Notes: generated by a model not told the origin, from the letters alone. A stretch of 64,000 bases of DNA from an uncultured Pelagibacteraceae bacterium (GCA_902623495.1 CACNTW010000002.1:62001-126000), one strand, 5' to 3'. Counted from the first letter of the stretch, positions 28,163-37,370 are shown. Numbers and translations: made by a program.

Positions 28163-28911
28163 AAAATTCATTATCTAAACGAAAGCTTGAGAGATACTCT
28201 AGACAAATAATACTTAAGGATATTGGTATATTAGGACAAAAGAAAATAATTAATTCAAAAGTTTTAATTGTAGGAATTGGTGGATTAGGTAGTCCAGTTG
28301 CAGATTTGTTGGCTAGATGCGGTGTAGGGTATATAGGTGCTATTGATCACGATAAAGTAGATATTTCAAATCTTCAAAGACAAATTTTGTATACTTCAAA
28401 AGATGTTGGAAAATTTAAGGTTGATATCTTTAAAAGAAGAATAAAATTAATTAACAGAGATGTAAAAGTCAAAATTTTAAAAGAAAAAGCATCAGAAAAA
28501 AATTTAAATAAAATTGTAAAAGATTTCGATATAATTGTAGATGGAACAGATAATTTTAAAACTAAATTTTTAATAAATAAATTTTCATTAAAATATAAAA
28601 GAAAATTAATAGTTGGTGCTATTAGCAAATTTGATGGACATATTTTTTCATTCGATTTTAATAATAAATCAAGCCCATGTTTAAAATGTTTTTACCAGTC
28701 AGAACCTTCTGATGAAGTTTTAAATTGTGAAAGTGAAGGAATATTAGGAACTACATCAAATATAATTGGGAGTATGCAAGCAAATGAAGTTTTAAAAAAC
28801 ATAATTTCTTCAGATAAAAGTCTTCACTCATCAATTCTGGTGGTTAATCTAAAAAAACTAGAATTTAGAAAAATAAAATTTACTAAAAAAAGAGGTTGCT
28901 TGTGCAATTAA
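28159..28911 (+). CDS. MoeB/ThiF-family adenylyltransferase
   Basis: An E1-like enzyme that adenylates the C-terminal glycine of a sulfur-carrier protein (MoaD or ThiS). The opening RYSRQIILKDIGILGQKKI, the nucleotide motif VGIGGLGSP and the zinc pair CLKC with the C-terminal CLC are conserved. The N-terminus starts at a GTG fused to the dut stop as GTGA. At 250 residues it lacks a rhodanese domain. MoeB versus ThiF cannot be settled by sequence alone. Confidence 0.88.
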   Translation: MKNSLSKRKLERYSRQIILKDIGILGQKKIINSKVLIVGIGGLGSPVADLLARCGVGYIGAIDHDKVDISNLQRQILYTSKDVGKFKVDIFKRRIKLINRDVKVKILKEKASEKNLNKIVKDFDIIVDGTDNFKTKFLINKFSLKYKRKLIVGAISKFDGHIFSFDFNNKSSPCLKCFYQSEPSDEVLNCESEGILGTTSNIIGSMQANEVLKNIISSDKSLHSSILVVNLKKLEFRKIKFTKKRGCLCN

Positions 28912-29348
28912 TCTTCAAGGTTTTAATCATAATATTTTTTACCTCGAATGCCATTTCGGAAGATAATGAAAAATTTTTAATGCTTAAAAATGATAAGGTA
29001 AACGTAAGATATGGACCAAGTTTTGATTATCCAATAAAGTATATTTACAAGAAAATAAACTTGCCAGTAAAAGTGATTGATAAAAAAGAAAATTTTAGAA
29101 GAATAATTGATAATAAAAAAAATGGTGGGTGGATACATATATCTCAATTGAAGCAATCAAAATCCTTTATAACTATGTCAAATAAAATTCTTTTCAAAAA
29201 ACCAACTAAATTTTCCAAACCATTGGCTAAAATAGAAACTGGAAGATTATTGTTAGTAAAAAAATGTCAGAGAAATTGGTGTTTAGTAGAAACAAAAAGT
29301 TTTAAAGGGTGGGTTGACGAAGAAAATCTTTGGGGAAAAATCAACTAA
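28902..29348 (+). CDS. Exported SH3b-domain protein
   Basis: A short signal peptide (QLIFKVLIIIFFTSNAIS) is followed by two bacterial SH3 repeats: VNVRYGPSFDYPIKYIY with GGWIHISQL, and a second from about residue 90 ending GWVDEENLWG. Such proteins often bind peptidoglycan. I chose the GTG at 28902 because AGAGG lies 6 bases upstream; a TTG at 28896 would sit against that site. The gene overlaps the preceding adenylyltransferase by 10 bases. In some alphaproteobacteria this family follows the same neighbour. Confidence 0.8.
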   Translation: MQLIFKVLIIIFFTSNAISEDNEKFLMLKNDKVNVRYGPSFDYPIKYIYKKINLPVKVIDKKENFRRIIDNKKNGGWIHISQLKQSKSFITMSNKILFKKPTKFSKPLAKIETGRLLLVKKCQRNWCLVETKSFKGWVDEENLWGKIN

Positions 29349-29374
29349 CCCTTTAAGTTATATATATTAACTAA

Positions 29375-29554
29375 TTATTTTTGTTGGACACAAACGTCTT
29401 TGATAACAGGAGCATTCGCACAATCAACACATTTAGTCTTCTGAACTATACATCCATCATCAAGGACTTCAACATCAACTATTTTATCACACTTGGAACA
29501 AGTTGAAGAAATTGTTAATCCACATTTTTTACAATTATAATTTTCAATTTGCAT
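29375..29554 (-). CDS. Small zinc-ribbon protein (59 residues)
   Basis: A minus-strand ATG-to-TAA frame gives 59 residues with eight cysteines: CKKC at 8-11, CSKC at 19-22, then single Cys at 35, CVDC at 42-45 and Cys at 56. The first two pairs form a classic zinc-ribbon and the last group could hold a second metal or a disulfide. There are no homologues I can name. The spacing of Cys, the ATG and the operator-like repeats just upstream argue for a real gene. It has no signal peptide and probably acts in the cytoplasm. It lies behind DUF2061 on the same strand. Confidence 0.72.
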   Translation of the reverse strand: MQIENYNCKKCGLTISSTCSKCDKIVDVEVLDDGCIVQKTKCVDCANAPVIKDVCVQQK

Positions 29555-29597
29555 ATTTAGAAATTAAATATGAAAAAATTATTTTCAACAAATATCC

Positions 29598-29705
29598 TTG
29601 CGAATAATTATTATTTACGCATTATTTTTGCAAATAATTATTATTACTACTAATTATCCTTATTAAATTTTTCCTAAATACTTATTGATAATGATTATTA
29701 TTTAC
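29598..29705 (-). promoter_or_regulatory. Three copies of a 21-base operator-like element
   Basis: TTGCGAATAATTATTATT starts at 29598, TTGCAAATAATTATTATT at 29628 and TTGATAATGATTATTATT at 29685. The first two are 30 bases apart and 17 of 18 bases agree; copies one and three agree at 18 of 21. Each has a palindromic AT core (AATAATTATT or ATAATGATTAT). The third resembles a Fur-box hexamer pattern. They lie 44-150 bases upstream of the zinc-ribbon start, and the third runs over the DUF2061 stop. Which regulator binds is inference; Fur/Mur or Irr are candidates. Confidence 0.6.
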
Positions 29706-29940
29706 TTTTTGATCTACTTGCCCACCACTTATCTAAAATGAAATACCAAATAGAATTAGCAATTGGTTCTACAATTGCATCGGTCAAAGCTATCATGAAA
29801 GATACATCAGCAACTAACATCAAAACAGTTATAGCAATTGCAAAATGACCAACTGTATAAACAATTGTTCTTAAAATAGAGCCTCTGTTATTGAAATAAA
29901 TTTGACCAGCAGCTTTAAAAATACCGTTGGTAACTTCCAT
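29698..29940 (-). CDS. DUF2061 family membrane protein
   Basis: An 80-residue protein with two membrane helices. The pattern RTIVYTVGHFAIAITVLMLVAD, then ALTDAIVEPIANSIWYFILDKWW, fits the DUF2061 family, whose role is unknown. The start overlaps the stop of the oxygenase gene upstream by one base (TAATG), which suggests coupling with the oxygenase. Confidence 0.82.
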   Translation of the reverse strand: MEVTNGIFKAAGQIYFNNRGSILRTIVYTVGHFAIAITVLMLVADVSFMIALTDAIVEPIANSIWYFILDKWWASRSKSK

Positions 29941-30536
29941 TATTCTTTAAACGGGCTTTCAAGCACACAAGCGACTAAATGAACTCTAGACTGTTCCCCT
30001 CCATTAAAAAAGTTATGATACTTTGTATTGTTAGTAATCCATACATGTCCATCTGCAGGCAAATGTTTTGCAACATTTTCAATAACCATTGAACAACCTG
30101 CGTTAGTTACTATCGGAATGTGCAATCTACACTCTGGATCTTTGTGCCAGCTTAGTGTTGATCTTGGCTCTTTTAATAAAAGCCTTACTCTTCCTAGTTT
30201 AAATTTTTTGCTCAGGATTTCATAAACTTCCTTGAAATAAGTATTCTCAAATTCAGGCACTAATTGAGTATATTTTGACTCGTCAATATCAATGTCTCTT
30301 GAAACTTCTCTTCCTGTCTCATCAGCAATAGTCCAATATCTTCCTCTAATGTTATTTCCCTTAATTGACTCTTCATCATTAGGGATTTGATTTAAAGGAA
30401 TTGCACCGAAGTGGGTTACTCCTGGTGAATTAAATCTTTTTTTCTCTAATATTGCATCTAGATCTTTACGTAATTTTGAGATGTCAAATTTGATTTCAGG
30501 AACTTTATAAAAATCTTCAAAATTTAATGATGTCAT
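29940..30536 (-). CDS. Aspartyl/asparaginyl beta-hydroxylase-type 2OG-Fe(II) oxygenase
   Basis: A 198-residue protein with the double-stranded beta-helix fold of this family. The segment TLSWHKDPECRLHIPI holds the first His and Asp-like residues, and KYHNFFNGGEQSRVHLVA holds the distal His and the 2-oxoglutarate-binding Arg. Members hydroxylate Asp, Asn or other side chains, or small molecules; the substrate here is unknown. It lies 22 bases after katG and is coupled to the DUF2061 gene, in a block with other iron-related genes. Confidence 0.82.
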   Translation of the reverse strand: MTSLNFEDFYKVPEIKFDISKLRKDLDAILEKKRFNSPGVTHFGAIPLNQIPNDEESIKGNNIRGRYWTIADETGREVSRDIDIDESKYTQLVPEFENTYFKEVYEILSKKFKLGRVRLLLKEPRSTLSWHKDPECRLHIPIVTNAGCSMVIENVAKHLPADGHVWITNNTKYHNFFNGGEQSRVHLVACVLESPFKE

Positions 30537-30558
30537 TTTTTTTCCGCCTTTTTCTATA

Positions 30559-32796
30559 CTAATTTAATCTTAAATCAAATCTATCTGCATTCATCACTTT
30601 GACCCATGCGGATACAAAGTCTTTGATAAATTTGTCAGATGAGTCTTTGCAGGCATAGACTTCAGCTAATGCTCTTAATTGGGAATTTGAACCAAAAATA
30701 AGGTCAACTCTTGAACCTTTCCACTTGGCTTTTTTAGACTTTCTATCTTTACCAACAAAATATTGTTCAGATTTGTCAGTTTCCTTCCAAGTGGTACTCA
30801 TATCGAGGAGATTTACAAAATAATCTGTTGAGAGAGTTCCAGGTTTTTTTGTGAAAACTCCATTTTTAGAACTATCAAAGTTTGTATCTAAAACTCTCAT
30901 TCCTCCCACAAGAACTGTCATCTCTGGTGCCGTTAATCCCATTAATTGCGCCTTATCGATTAATTTTTCTTCAGCAGAAACATTAGATTTACCTTTTTTC
31001 ATGTAGTTTCTAAAACCATCAGCTTGTGGCTCGAGCAATCCAAATGAATTTACATCTGTCTGGTCTTGTCTAGCATCTCCTCTTCCAGGGTTAAATGGGA
31101 CTTGAATTTTGTGACCAGCCTTTTTAGCTGCCATTTCAACTCCTACATTTCCACCTAATACTATAAGATCCGCCATTGAGACTGATTTTTTATTTGTATC
31201 AAATCTTTTCTTAATTTTTTGTAGAGCTTTAATAACCTTTGATAGTTTTTTAGGGTTATTAACTTTCCAACTTCTTTGAGGCTCAAGCATAATTCTTGCT
31301 CCGTTTGCTCCACCTCTTTTATCAGAACCTCTGTACGTGGAAGCAGATGCCCAAGCTGTAGAAACTAAATCAGACACGGAGATTTTTGATTTTGAAAGCT
31401 TTGATTTCAAATCCCTTATATCTTTTGATTTAAGTTTATATTTTGGTTTATCTATAGGATCTTGCCAAATTAATTGTTCTTTTGGTACTTCGCTACCCAA
31501 ATAACATGCTCTTGGTCCCATGTCTCTATGAGTAAGCTTAAACCAAGCTCTTGCAAATGCATCAGCAAATTCATCTGGATTTTGATAAAAATGTTTTGAA
31601 ATTGGTCCATAACTTTTATCCATTCTCAAAGATAAATCAGTTGTTTGCATCATTGGAGGATGCATTTTACTTTTATCATGAGCATCAGGAACCATTTTAA
31701 TTTTCTGACCATTCTTTTTTGGAGTCCATTGAAATGCTCCAGCAGGTCCTTTTGTCAATTCCCATTCATGGTTAAATAAACAATCAAAGTAACCCATATC
31801 CCATTGTGTTGGTGTTTGTGTCCATGCCCCTTCAATACCACTACTTATTGCGTGTACACCTTTTCCTGACTTGTAATTACTATTCCAACCAGTTGCTTGA
31901 TCTTGAATTCTTGATGCTTCTGGATCAGGTCCTTTATGTGATTCAGGTGCAGCACCATGAGATTTTCCAAAAGTATGACCACCTGCAACTAGTGCAACAG
32001 TTTCATAATCATTCATTGCCATTCGTCCAAATGTTTCTCTAATATCATGAGCCGCTTTTAATGGATCTGGATTAAAATCTGGACCTTGTGGATTTACATA
32101 AATTAATCCCATGTGAGAAGCCCCCAATGGTTGTTCAAGATCTCTTTTTCCGCTGTATCTCTTAACACCCAACATTTCTTTTTCTGAACCCCAGTAAATA
32201 TCATCTTCTGGTTCCCAGATATCAGTTCTTCCCGCTCCAAAACCGAACGTTTTAAAGCCCATTGACTCTAATGCAACATTTCCAACTAGTATAAATAAAT
32301 CTGCCCAAGAAATTCTTTTTCCATATTTCTGTTTTATTGGCCACAAAAGTAATCTAGCTTTATCTAGATTAACATTATCAGGCCAAGCATTTAACGGTGC
32401 AAACCTTTGATTGCCTGTTCCAGCTCCCCCTCTACCATCACCTGTTCTGTAAGTACCTGCTGCGTGCCATGCTAATCTAATAAACAAAGGACCATAATGA
32501 CCGTAATCTGCTGGCCACCAGTCCTGTGAGTCTGTCATTAATTTGTTTAAATCTTTTTTGAGTGCTTTGTAGTTAAGTTTTTTAAATTCTTTAGAATAAT
32601 TAAATTTTTTCTCCATTGGATTTGATAAATTCGAGTGCTGACTTAAAATTTTCAAATTCAAACTATTTGGCCAAAAATCTCTATTTGTTTGTCCTCTTCC
32701 AGCGCTAAATTTTGCTGGTGTACCTGCGCCCGTAAAAGGGCACTTACTTAATTCTGCTGATTTAAATGTTTTACTTTTATGAAATTCCGCACTCAT
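30559..32796 (-). CDS. katG: Catalase-peroxidase KatG
   Basis: A 745-residue heme enzyme that destroys hydrogen peroxide. The active-site Arg107, Trp110 and His111 lie in [12 protein letters not shown]. The Tyr (LIYVNPQGP) and Met ([10 protein letters not shown]) of the family's Trp-Tyr-Met crosslink are present, and [14 protein letters not shown] carries the proximal His. A second peroxidase-like domain follows from about residue 430. AGGAG lies 11 bases before the ATG. A repeated element sits in its promoter and irr lies just upstream. Many SAR11 strains are described as poor in catalase, so its presence here is notable. Confidence 0.97.
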   Translation of the reverse strand: MSAEFHKSKTFKSAELSKCPFTGAGTPAKFSAGRGQTNRDFWPNSLNLKILSQHSNLSNPMEKKFNYSKEFKKLNYKALKKDLNKLMTDSQDWWPADYGHYGPLFIRLAWHAAGTYRTGDGRGGAGTGNQRFAPLNAWPDNVNLDKARLLLWPIKQKYGKRISWADLFILVGNVALESMGFKTFGFGAGRTDIWEPEDDIYWGSEKEMLGVKRYSGKRDLEQPLGASHMGLIYVNPQGPDFNPDPLKAAHDIRETFGRMAMNDYETVALVAGGHTFGKSHGAAPESHKGPDPEASRIQDQATGWNSNYKSGKGVHAISSGIEGAWTQTPTQWDMGYFDCLFNHEWELTKGPAGAFQWTPKKNGQKIKMVPDAHDKSKMHPPMMQTTDLSLRMDKSYGPISKHFYQNPDEFADAFARAWFKLTHRDMGPRACYLGSEVPKEQLIWQDPIDKPKYKLKSKDIRDLKSKLSKSKISVSDLVSTAWASASTYRGSDKRGGANGARIMLEPQRSWKVNNPKKLSKVIKALQKIKKRFDTNKKSVSMADLIVLGGNVGVEMAAKKAGHKIQVPFNPGRGDARQDQTDVNSFGLLEPQADGFRNYMKKGKSNVSAEEKLIDKAQLMGLTAPEMTVLVGGMRVLDTNFDSSKNGVFTKKPGTLSTDYFVNLLDMSTTWKETDKSEQYFVGKDRKSKKAKWKGSRVDLIFGSNSQLRALAEVYACKDSSDKFIKDFVSAWVKVMNADRFDLRLN

Positions 32797-32817
32797 TATT
32801 ATATATCTCCTTTAATA

Positions 32818-32855
32818 TTATAATTATTCTAATTAGTTGTTTATAATTATTCTAA
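32818..32855 (-). promoter_or_regulatory. Direct repeat in the katG promoter region
   Basis: TTATAATTATTCTAA occurs exactly twice, starting at 32818 and 32841, a 23-base period that is close to two helical turns. Each copy ends in ATTCTAA, the same 7-mer found once in front of irr at 33328. TTCTAA is half of the Irr-box (TTAGAA...TTCTAA). The copies lie 22-60 bases upstream of the katG ATG, a place suited to repressor or activator binding. Confidence 0.6.
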
Positions 32856-32901
32856 AGAAGATTGTCAATAAGTCAGAATATTTATGATTTAATTTTGAAA
32901 C

Positions 32902-33312
32902 TCAGTCTTCTAATTTTACTAAAACTTCAACTGATTTAATTTTTTTTCCAGGTATAGATCTTTGAATTTCTATCGGTCCTACATCCTCATTTTTAAGATC
33001 AATAAGCTTTTCTTCCTTCACATCAAAAAAATGGTGATGATCTGTGACATTTGTATCAAAGTAAGTTTGATTAGAATTAATAGTTATCTCTTTAAGATAA
33101 CCTTTTTTATGAAATGCATGAACTGTATTGTAAACAGTTGCTAATGAAACTTTCTCTCCAGTTTTATCTTTAATTAAATTGAATAAGTCGTTTATTGTGA
33201 AGTGGAAAGTTTTATCTCTATTAAATAAAACCTCACATATATTTATTCTTTGTTTTGTTGGTCTTAAGCTAGAGTTTCTTAGTTTTTCAATAAATTCTTG
33301 TCTACTAGTCAT
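32902..33312 (-). CDS. irr: Iron response regulator Irr (Fur family)
   Basis: A 136-residue Fur-superfamily regulator. RPTKQRINICEVLF opens the winged helix, SLATVYNTVHAF is the recognition helix, and TYFDTN followed by TDHHHFFD (His 92-94) is typical of Irr, where this His triplet helps sense heme. The N-terminal Cys heme motif of Bradyrhizobium Irr is absent. I chose the ATG at 33312, not an in-frame TTG two codons earlier. Irr controls heme and iron-using genes in alphaproteobacteria. It diverges from fabA-fabB-fabI, as in rhizobia. Confidence 0.9.
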   Translation of the reverse strand: MTSRQEFIEKLRNSSLRPTKQRINICEVLFNRDKTFHFTINDLFNLIKDKTGEKVSLATVYNTVHAFHKKGYLKEITINSNQTYFDTNVTDHHHFFDVKEEKLIDLKNEDVGPIEIQRSIPGKKIKSVEVLVKLED

Positions 33313-33385
33313 TAGCAATTTAAAACTATTCTAAACTATTTCTATATTATAATGTACCTAAATCAAGTAATAAGATTACAAATTT
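33313..33385. promoter_or_regulatory. Divergent promoter region irr / fabA
   Basis: The 73-base spacer has a palindromic ATTATAAT at 33346-33353 that gives TATAAT-like -10 boxes on both strands. On the irr side, ATTCTAA at 33328-33334 lies between that box and the irr ATG, where a bound repressor would block irr, consistent with self-regulation. A tandem AAACTATT repeat lies at 33323-33339. The -35 regions are not clear. Confidence 0.45.
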
Positions 33386-33886
33386 ATGAAAAAAAGTTCC
33401 TTTAATTACAACGAACTTATTGATTGCGCTAACGGTAAGTTATTTGGTCCAGGAAATGCAAAATTACCATCTCCACCAATGCTAATGTTTGATAGAATTA
33501 CAGAAATTACTGAAAATCAGGGTTTTTATAAAAAAGGCTCTATGAAAGCCGAACTTGATATTAAGGATAATTTATGGTTCTTTGATTGTCATTTTAAAGA
33601 AGATCCAGTTATGCCTGGCTGTCTTGGCTTAGATGCTATGTGGCAGTTAGTTGGATTTTTTCTTGGTTGGCTAGGAAATCCAGGAAGAGGTAGAGCATTA
33701 GGCGTAAGCACAGTAAAATTTACTGGTGAAGTTCTTAAAAATGTAAAAATGGCGACATATGTAATAGATATGAAAAGAATTCTTGTTAAAGGAGAAACTA
33801 CTGTGGGTCTTGCAAATGGAATATTGCTTGCTGATGGAAAAAAGATTTATAGTGCAGAAAATCTTAAAGTAGGATTATTTAAATAA
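33386..33886 (+). CDS. fabA: 3-hydroxydecanoyl-ACP dehydratase/isomerase FabA
   Basis: A hotdog-fold dehydratase of 166 residues that also isomerises the C10 double bond to start unsaturated fatty acid synthesis. The active-site His is in [21 protein letters not shown], a FabA-type motif with Asp in GLDAM. It heads fabA-fabB-fabI, one base apart or overlapping, so this strain should make unsaturated fatty acids by the FabA/FabB route. Confidence 0.96.
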   Translation: MKKSSFNYNELIDCANGKLFGPGNAKLPSPPMLMFDRITEITENQGFYKKGSMKAELDIKDNLWFFDCHFKEDPVMPGCLGLDAMWQLVGFFLGWLGNPGRGRALGVSTVKFTGEVLKNVKMATYVIDMKRILVKGETTVGLANGILLADGKKIYSAENLKVGLFK

Positions 33887-35097
33887 TGAAAAGAGTAGTT
33901 GTAACAGGACTTGGTGTAGTATCATGTTTAGGAAATAATCAAGATGAAGTTTATCAATCATTAGTTAATACAAAATCAGGGATAACATTTTCTGAGGAAT
34001 ATAAAGAACATAATTTAAAAAGTCATGTTCATGGAAAACCTAATATTAAATTAGAAGAGTATATTGATAGAAAAGTTATTCGTTTTATGGGTGCTGGATC
34101 AGCATATAATTATGTTGCTATGAGTGAAGCAGTTAAAGACTCTGGATTAGAGGAGAATGAAGTTAGCAATATTTCAACAGGAATGGTGATGGGATCTGGA
34201 GGACCATCAATAGAAAATGTGATTTTGGCATCAGATAAAACTAGAGAAAAAAATCCAAAAAAAATGGGTCCATTTATAGTTCCAAGAACAATGGCAAGTA
34301 CTGCTTCCGCCACTTTAGCAGTTCCGTTTAAAATAAAAGGCACTAATTACACAATAAGTTCAGCATGTGCTACGAGTGGTCATTGTATTGGGAATGCAAT
34401 GGAACTTATTCAATTAGGAAAACAAAATATTATTTTTGCAGGTGGGAGTGATGAAGTTCACTTTGCAATGACTGCAATGTTTGATGCAATGACTGCACTA
34501 TCCTCAAAATATAATGATACCCCTGAAAAAGCATCAAGACCATATGATAAAACGAGAGATGGATTTGTTATAGCTGGTGGAGGTGGGGTTCTTGTTTTAG
34601 AAGAATACGAACATGCCAAAGCAAGAGGTGCTAAAATATACGCAGAATTAACCGGATATGGAGCAACATCAGATGGTTATGATATGGTTGCACCATCTGG
34701 TGAGGGAGCGGTGAGATGTATGAAAATGGCTTTAGCAACATCAAAAAATAAAATTGACTATATTAATACTCACGGGACATCAACCCCTGTAGGAGATATT
34801 ACAGAATTAAAAGCAGTTGGTGAGGCTTTCCCAGATTATAAACCTAAGATAAGTTCAACCAAATCTTTATCAGGTCATTCATTAGGTGCAACTTCAGTTC
34901 ACGAAGCAATTTACAGTTTAATAATGATGAAAAACAATTTTATTTCAGCGTCAGCAAATATTTCAGAAATGGATGATGAAGCAAAACACTATCCAATTGT
35001 TACACAAGTTGAAAAAGACGTAAATTTAAACGCAATTATGTCTAACAGCTTTGGTTTTGGTGGGACTAATGCAACATTAGTTTTTGAGAAAGTTTAA
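33886..35097 (+). CDS. fabB: 3-oxoacyl-ACP synthase I (FabB)
   Basis: A 403-residue ketosynthase. The catalytic Cys is in [12 protein letters not shown], and the two His are in [11 protein letters not shown] and [12 protein letters not shown]. FabB elongates the unsaturated intermediate made by FabA. Its ATG overlaps the fabA stop by one base. FabF-type is the alternative family, but pairing with fabA supports FabB. Confidence 0.95.
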   Translation: MKRVVVTGLGVVSCLGNNQDEVYQSLVNTKSGITFSEEYKEHNLKSHVHGKPNIKLEEYIDRKVIRFMGAGSAYNYVAMSEAVKDSGLEENEVSNISTGMVMGSGGPSIENVILASDKTREKNPKKMGPFIVPRTMASTASATLAVPFKIKGTNYTISSACATSGHCIGNAMELIQLGKQNIIFAGGSDEVHFAMTAMFDAMTALSSKYNDTPEKASRPYDKTRDGFVIAGGGGVLVLEEYEHAKARGAKIYAELTGYGATSDGYDMVAPSGEGAVRCMKMALATSKNKIDYINTHGTSTPVGDITELKAVGEAFPDYKPKISSTKSLSGHSLGATSVHEAIYSLIMMKNNFISASANISEMDDEAKHYPIVTQVEKDVNLNAIMSNSFGFGGTNATLVFEKV

Positions 35098-35101
35098 ATC
35101 T

Positions 35102-35887
35102 ATGAGTTTAATGAAGGGAAAAAAAGGTCTTATCATGGGAGTTGCCAATGAGAGATCAATTGCATGGGGTATATCACAAAAACTAGCAGAAGCCGGGGCA
35201 GAGTTAGCTTTTACATATTTGGGTGATGCTTTAAAAAAAAGAGTTGTTCCACTTGCGGAAAAACTAAATTCAAATGAAACATTTGGCTGTGATGTAGAAA
35301 AAAAAGAAGAAGTTGTAAAACTTTTTGAAGATGTAAAAAGTCAATGGGGAGAAATTGATTTTGTTGTGCATGCGATTGCATTTTCAGATAAGTCTGAGTT
35401 ATCAGGAGAATATTTAAATACAACTAGAGAAAATTTTTTAAGAAGTATGTTAATATCTTGTTTTTCATTTACTGAAGTTGCTAGAGAGGCATCTAAAATA
35501 ATGAAGCAGGGTGGTAGTATGATTACTTTGAGTTATGAAGCAAATAAAGCCATACCCAATTATAATGTAATGGGAGTATGTAAAGCTGCACTAGAATCTA
35601 GTGTTAAATATCTTGCGAGGGATCTAGGAGCAAAGAATATTAGAGTTAATGCAATCAGTGCGGGACCAATTAAAACTCTAGCAGCTTCTGCTATTGGGGA
35701 TGCTAAATTTCTTTACAAGTGGAATGCCGATCATTCATTTTTGAAAAGAAATGTAGATAATCTTGATGTCGGAAATTCAGCATTATATCTTTTAAGTGAT
35801 ATGGCAGGTGGTGTTACTGGTGAAATTCATTACGTTGATGCTGGTTATAATAAAGTTGGAATGCCCGATCCTAAAAATATTAGTTAG
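35102..35887 (+). CDS. fabI: Enoyl-ACP reductase (NADH) FabI
   Basis: A 261-residue short-chain dehydrogenase-type reductase for the last step of each elongation cycle. The N-terminal cofactor motif GVANERSIAWGI and the catalytic Tyr-x6-Lys in NYNVMGVCKAAL identify FabI. I chose the ATG at 35102 (MSLMKGKKGL), since a TTG six codons earlier would overlap fabB. It is the site targeted by triclosan and isoniazid-like inhibitors in other bacteria. Confidence 0.96.
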   Translation: MSLMKGKKGLIMGVANERSIAWGISQKLAEAGAELAFTYLGDALKKRVVPLAEKLNSNETFGCDVEKKEEVVKLFEDVKSQWGEIDFVVHAIAFSDKSELSGEYLNTTRENFLRSMLISCFSFTEVAREASKIMKQGGSMITLSYEANKAIPNYNVMGVCKAALESSVKYLARDLGAKNIRVNAISAGPIKTLAASAIGDAKFLYKWNADHSFLKRNVDNLDVGNSALYLLSDMAGGVTGEIHYVDAGYNKVGMPDPKNIS

Positions 35888-35902
35888 TTTAAGAAAAGAT
35901 AA

Positions 35903-36832
35903 ATGACCAGAAAAATAATATTATTTTTTGTTTTTATTTTTTTTATAAGTTTAAATGCAAATTCTAAAAGTTATAGAATTGGTGACAAAATTAAAGGGAA
36001 TTTAGAATTTTATAAAAAATATGTTTTTGATTTGCCAGATGGTGAGTGGGTAGTGGCAGATAAATATGCTTATAGCTATTACGGGGTTGTAAGTAAAGGC
36101 TACATATTGTTAAAAATTAAAAATAAAAAAGCTATAGAGTGGATCAACATAGGCGAACTTGATATTGGTTCAAGATATCAAAGTATATTCAATAGTATAT
36201 TACAAGAAATAGTCTTTAAAAATAAATATGATGGTTGTTATGATAGGCCCGAATATTATGTATTAGAATATTTTGCGAAAGGATCGTCGCATAATTGCTT
36301 TTGGGTTTTGCATGAAGATGTATACAAAGAACTGAATGATCCAGAGGATCCAGAATTAAGAGGCGTATATTCACATTACAAAGCTTGGTTGAGAAATAAT
36401 GGCATAGAACTTCCAAAGGTGGCTATTGGAAGTTGGCATAGCTATTTCTCAAGGTTGACCGGAGGTAAATGGTTTGTAATGACACATTATTTTGATCCTG
36501 AAATTTTAGGTGCGCCAAAGAGTAAATTTATAAAAGAAGAAAGATCAGAATATCATAAGCACAATATTTCAAACTTTCCAAAACATAAAAAAATAATGGA
36601 CAAAGTTATCTCATTAAGTGCTGAGAGGCATAAAAAATTTGAGCTGGAGGTAAGAGCTAAAGAACATCACAAAATAAATTTAAGTTCATTAATTTCAAAT
36701 TCATCAGAAAATGGTAGCATTGATCAAAATCAGGATATTGTTACACAAATTAATAAATTAAGAGATTTATTAAAATCAGGTGTTTTAACAGAGGAAGAAT
36801 TTAAAAAAGCAAAAGAAAAAATACTTAATTAA
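35903..36832 (+). CDS. Exported protein with C-terminal SHOCT domain
   Basis: A 309-residue protein of unknown role. It has a signal peptide (MTRKIILFFVFIFFISLNANS), a unique middle region with KYVFDLPDGEWVVADKYAY, two Cys and SHYKAWLRNNGIELP, and a short helical C-terminal domain, INKLRDLLKSGVLTEEEFKK, that matches SHOCT (oligomerising or nucleic-acid linked short domain). An Asp/Asn/Ser-rich linker precedes it. It is 15 bases after fabI and one base before the DUF4149 gene, but its link to lipid synthesis is not shown. Confidence 0.72.
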   Translation: MTRKIILFFVFIFFISLNANSKSYRIGDKIKGNLEFYKKYVFDLPDGEWVVADKYAYSYYGVVSKGYILLKIKNKKAIEWINIGELDIGSRYQSIFNSILQEIVFKNKYDGCYDRPEYYVLEYFAKGSSHNCFWVLHEDVYKELNDPEDPELRGVYSHYKAWLRNNGIELPKVAIGSWHSYFSRLTGGKWFVMTHYFDPEILGAPKSKFIKEERSEYHKHNISNFPKHKKIMDKVISLSAERHKKFELEVRAKEHHKINLSSLISNSSENGSIDQNQDIVTQINKLRDLLKSGVLTEEEFKKAKEKILN

Positions 36833-37221
36833 TGATGCAACAAATTAGTATTTATCTAACAAGTATTATATTGGGAATTATGCTCTTTTTTTCTTTTGTT
36901 ATAGCACCTGTAACTTTCACTGCATTAGATGAGGAAAGTGCTAGAAAATTTATAAGAAAAATATTTCCTTATTACTACACTGTTAATTTAGCTATTAGTA
37001 TTTTAGTTTTAATTTGCTTTATAATTCTAAAAATTTTTTCCTTAGATTTTTATTTAATTTTAAGTATTGCAGTATTATTTGCTGTATCAAATTTTGTACT
37101 GATGCCACTGATAAATAAGTTCAGAGATGAAAAGCAGGATAAAAAATTTAAACAATCACACTTTGTTTCTGTGGTGATAAATTTTGTTCAAATAATTTTG
37201 TTGGTATTTGTCTTAATTTAA
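36832..37221 (+). CDS. DUF4149 (TMEM205-like) membrane protein
   Basis: A 129-residue protein with four hydrophobic segments. FFSFVIAPVTFTAL near the start and the later FAVSNFVLMPLINKF match DUF4149. The function is unknown. The ATG overlaps the stop of the SHOCT protein gene by one base; the second Met one codon on is an alternative start. The 3' end overlaps the small antisense membrane gene. Confidence 0.8.
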   Translation: MMQQISIYLTSIILGIMLFFSFVIAPVTFTALDEESARKFIRKIFPYYYTVNLAISILVLICFIILKIFSLDFYLILSIAVLFAVSNFVLMPLINKFRDEKQDKKFKQSHFVSVVINFVQIILLVFVLI

Positions 37222-37370
37222 AAAGAATTAGTAATTCCTAAGCCAACAGCAATAAAAATACCTAACCAAATTAAACCTTTAATAAAAAAAAATGCAAAAC
37301 TACCAAGTAATAAATATCTTCCATATTTATTTTTGAGTTGTTCAAATTTGAGTTTTTTTGGAATTTTCAT
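37218..37370 (-). CDS. 50-residue single-pass membrane protein
   Basis: A minus-strand ATG-to-TAA frame encodes a basic N-terminus (MKIPKKLKFEQLKNKYGRY) and one long hydrophobic helix LLLGSFAFFFIKGLIWLGIF. The motif 'F-F-x-I-K-G-L-I-W-L' reminds me of short conserved proteins in other Proteobacteria that have no role assigned. It lies downstream of the rhodanese and pnp genes on the same strand and overlaps the DUF4149 stop by four bases. Confidence 0.68.
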   Translation of the reverse strand: MKIPKKLKFEQLKNKYGRYLLLGSFAFFFIKGLIWLGIFIAVGLGITNSF

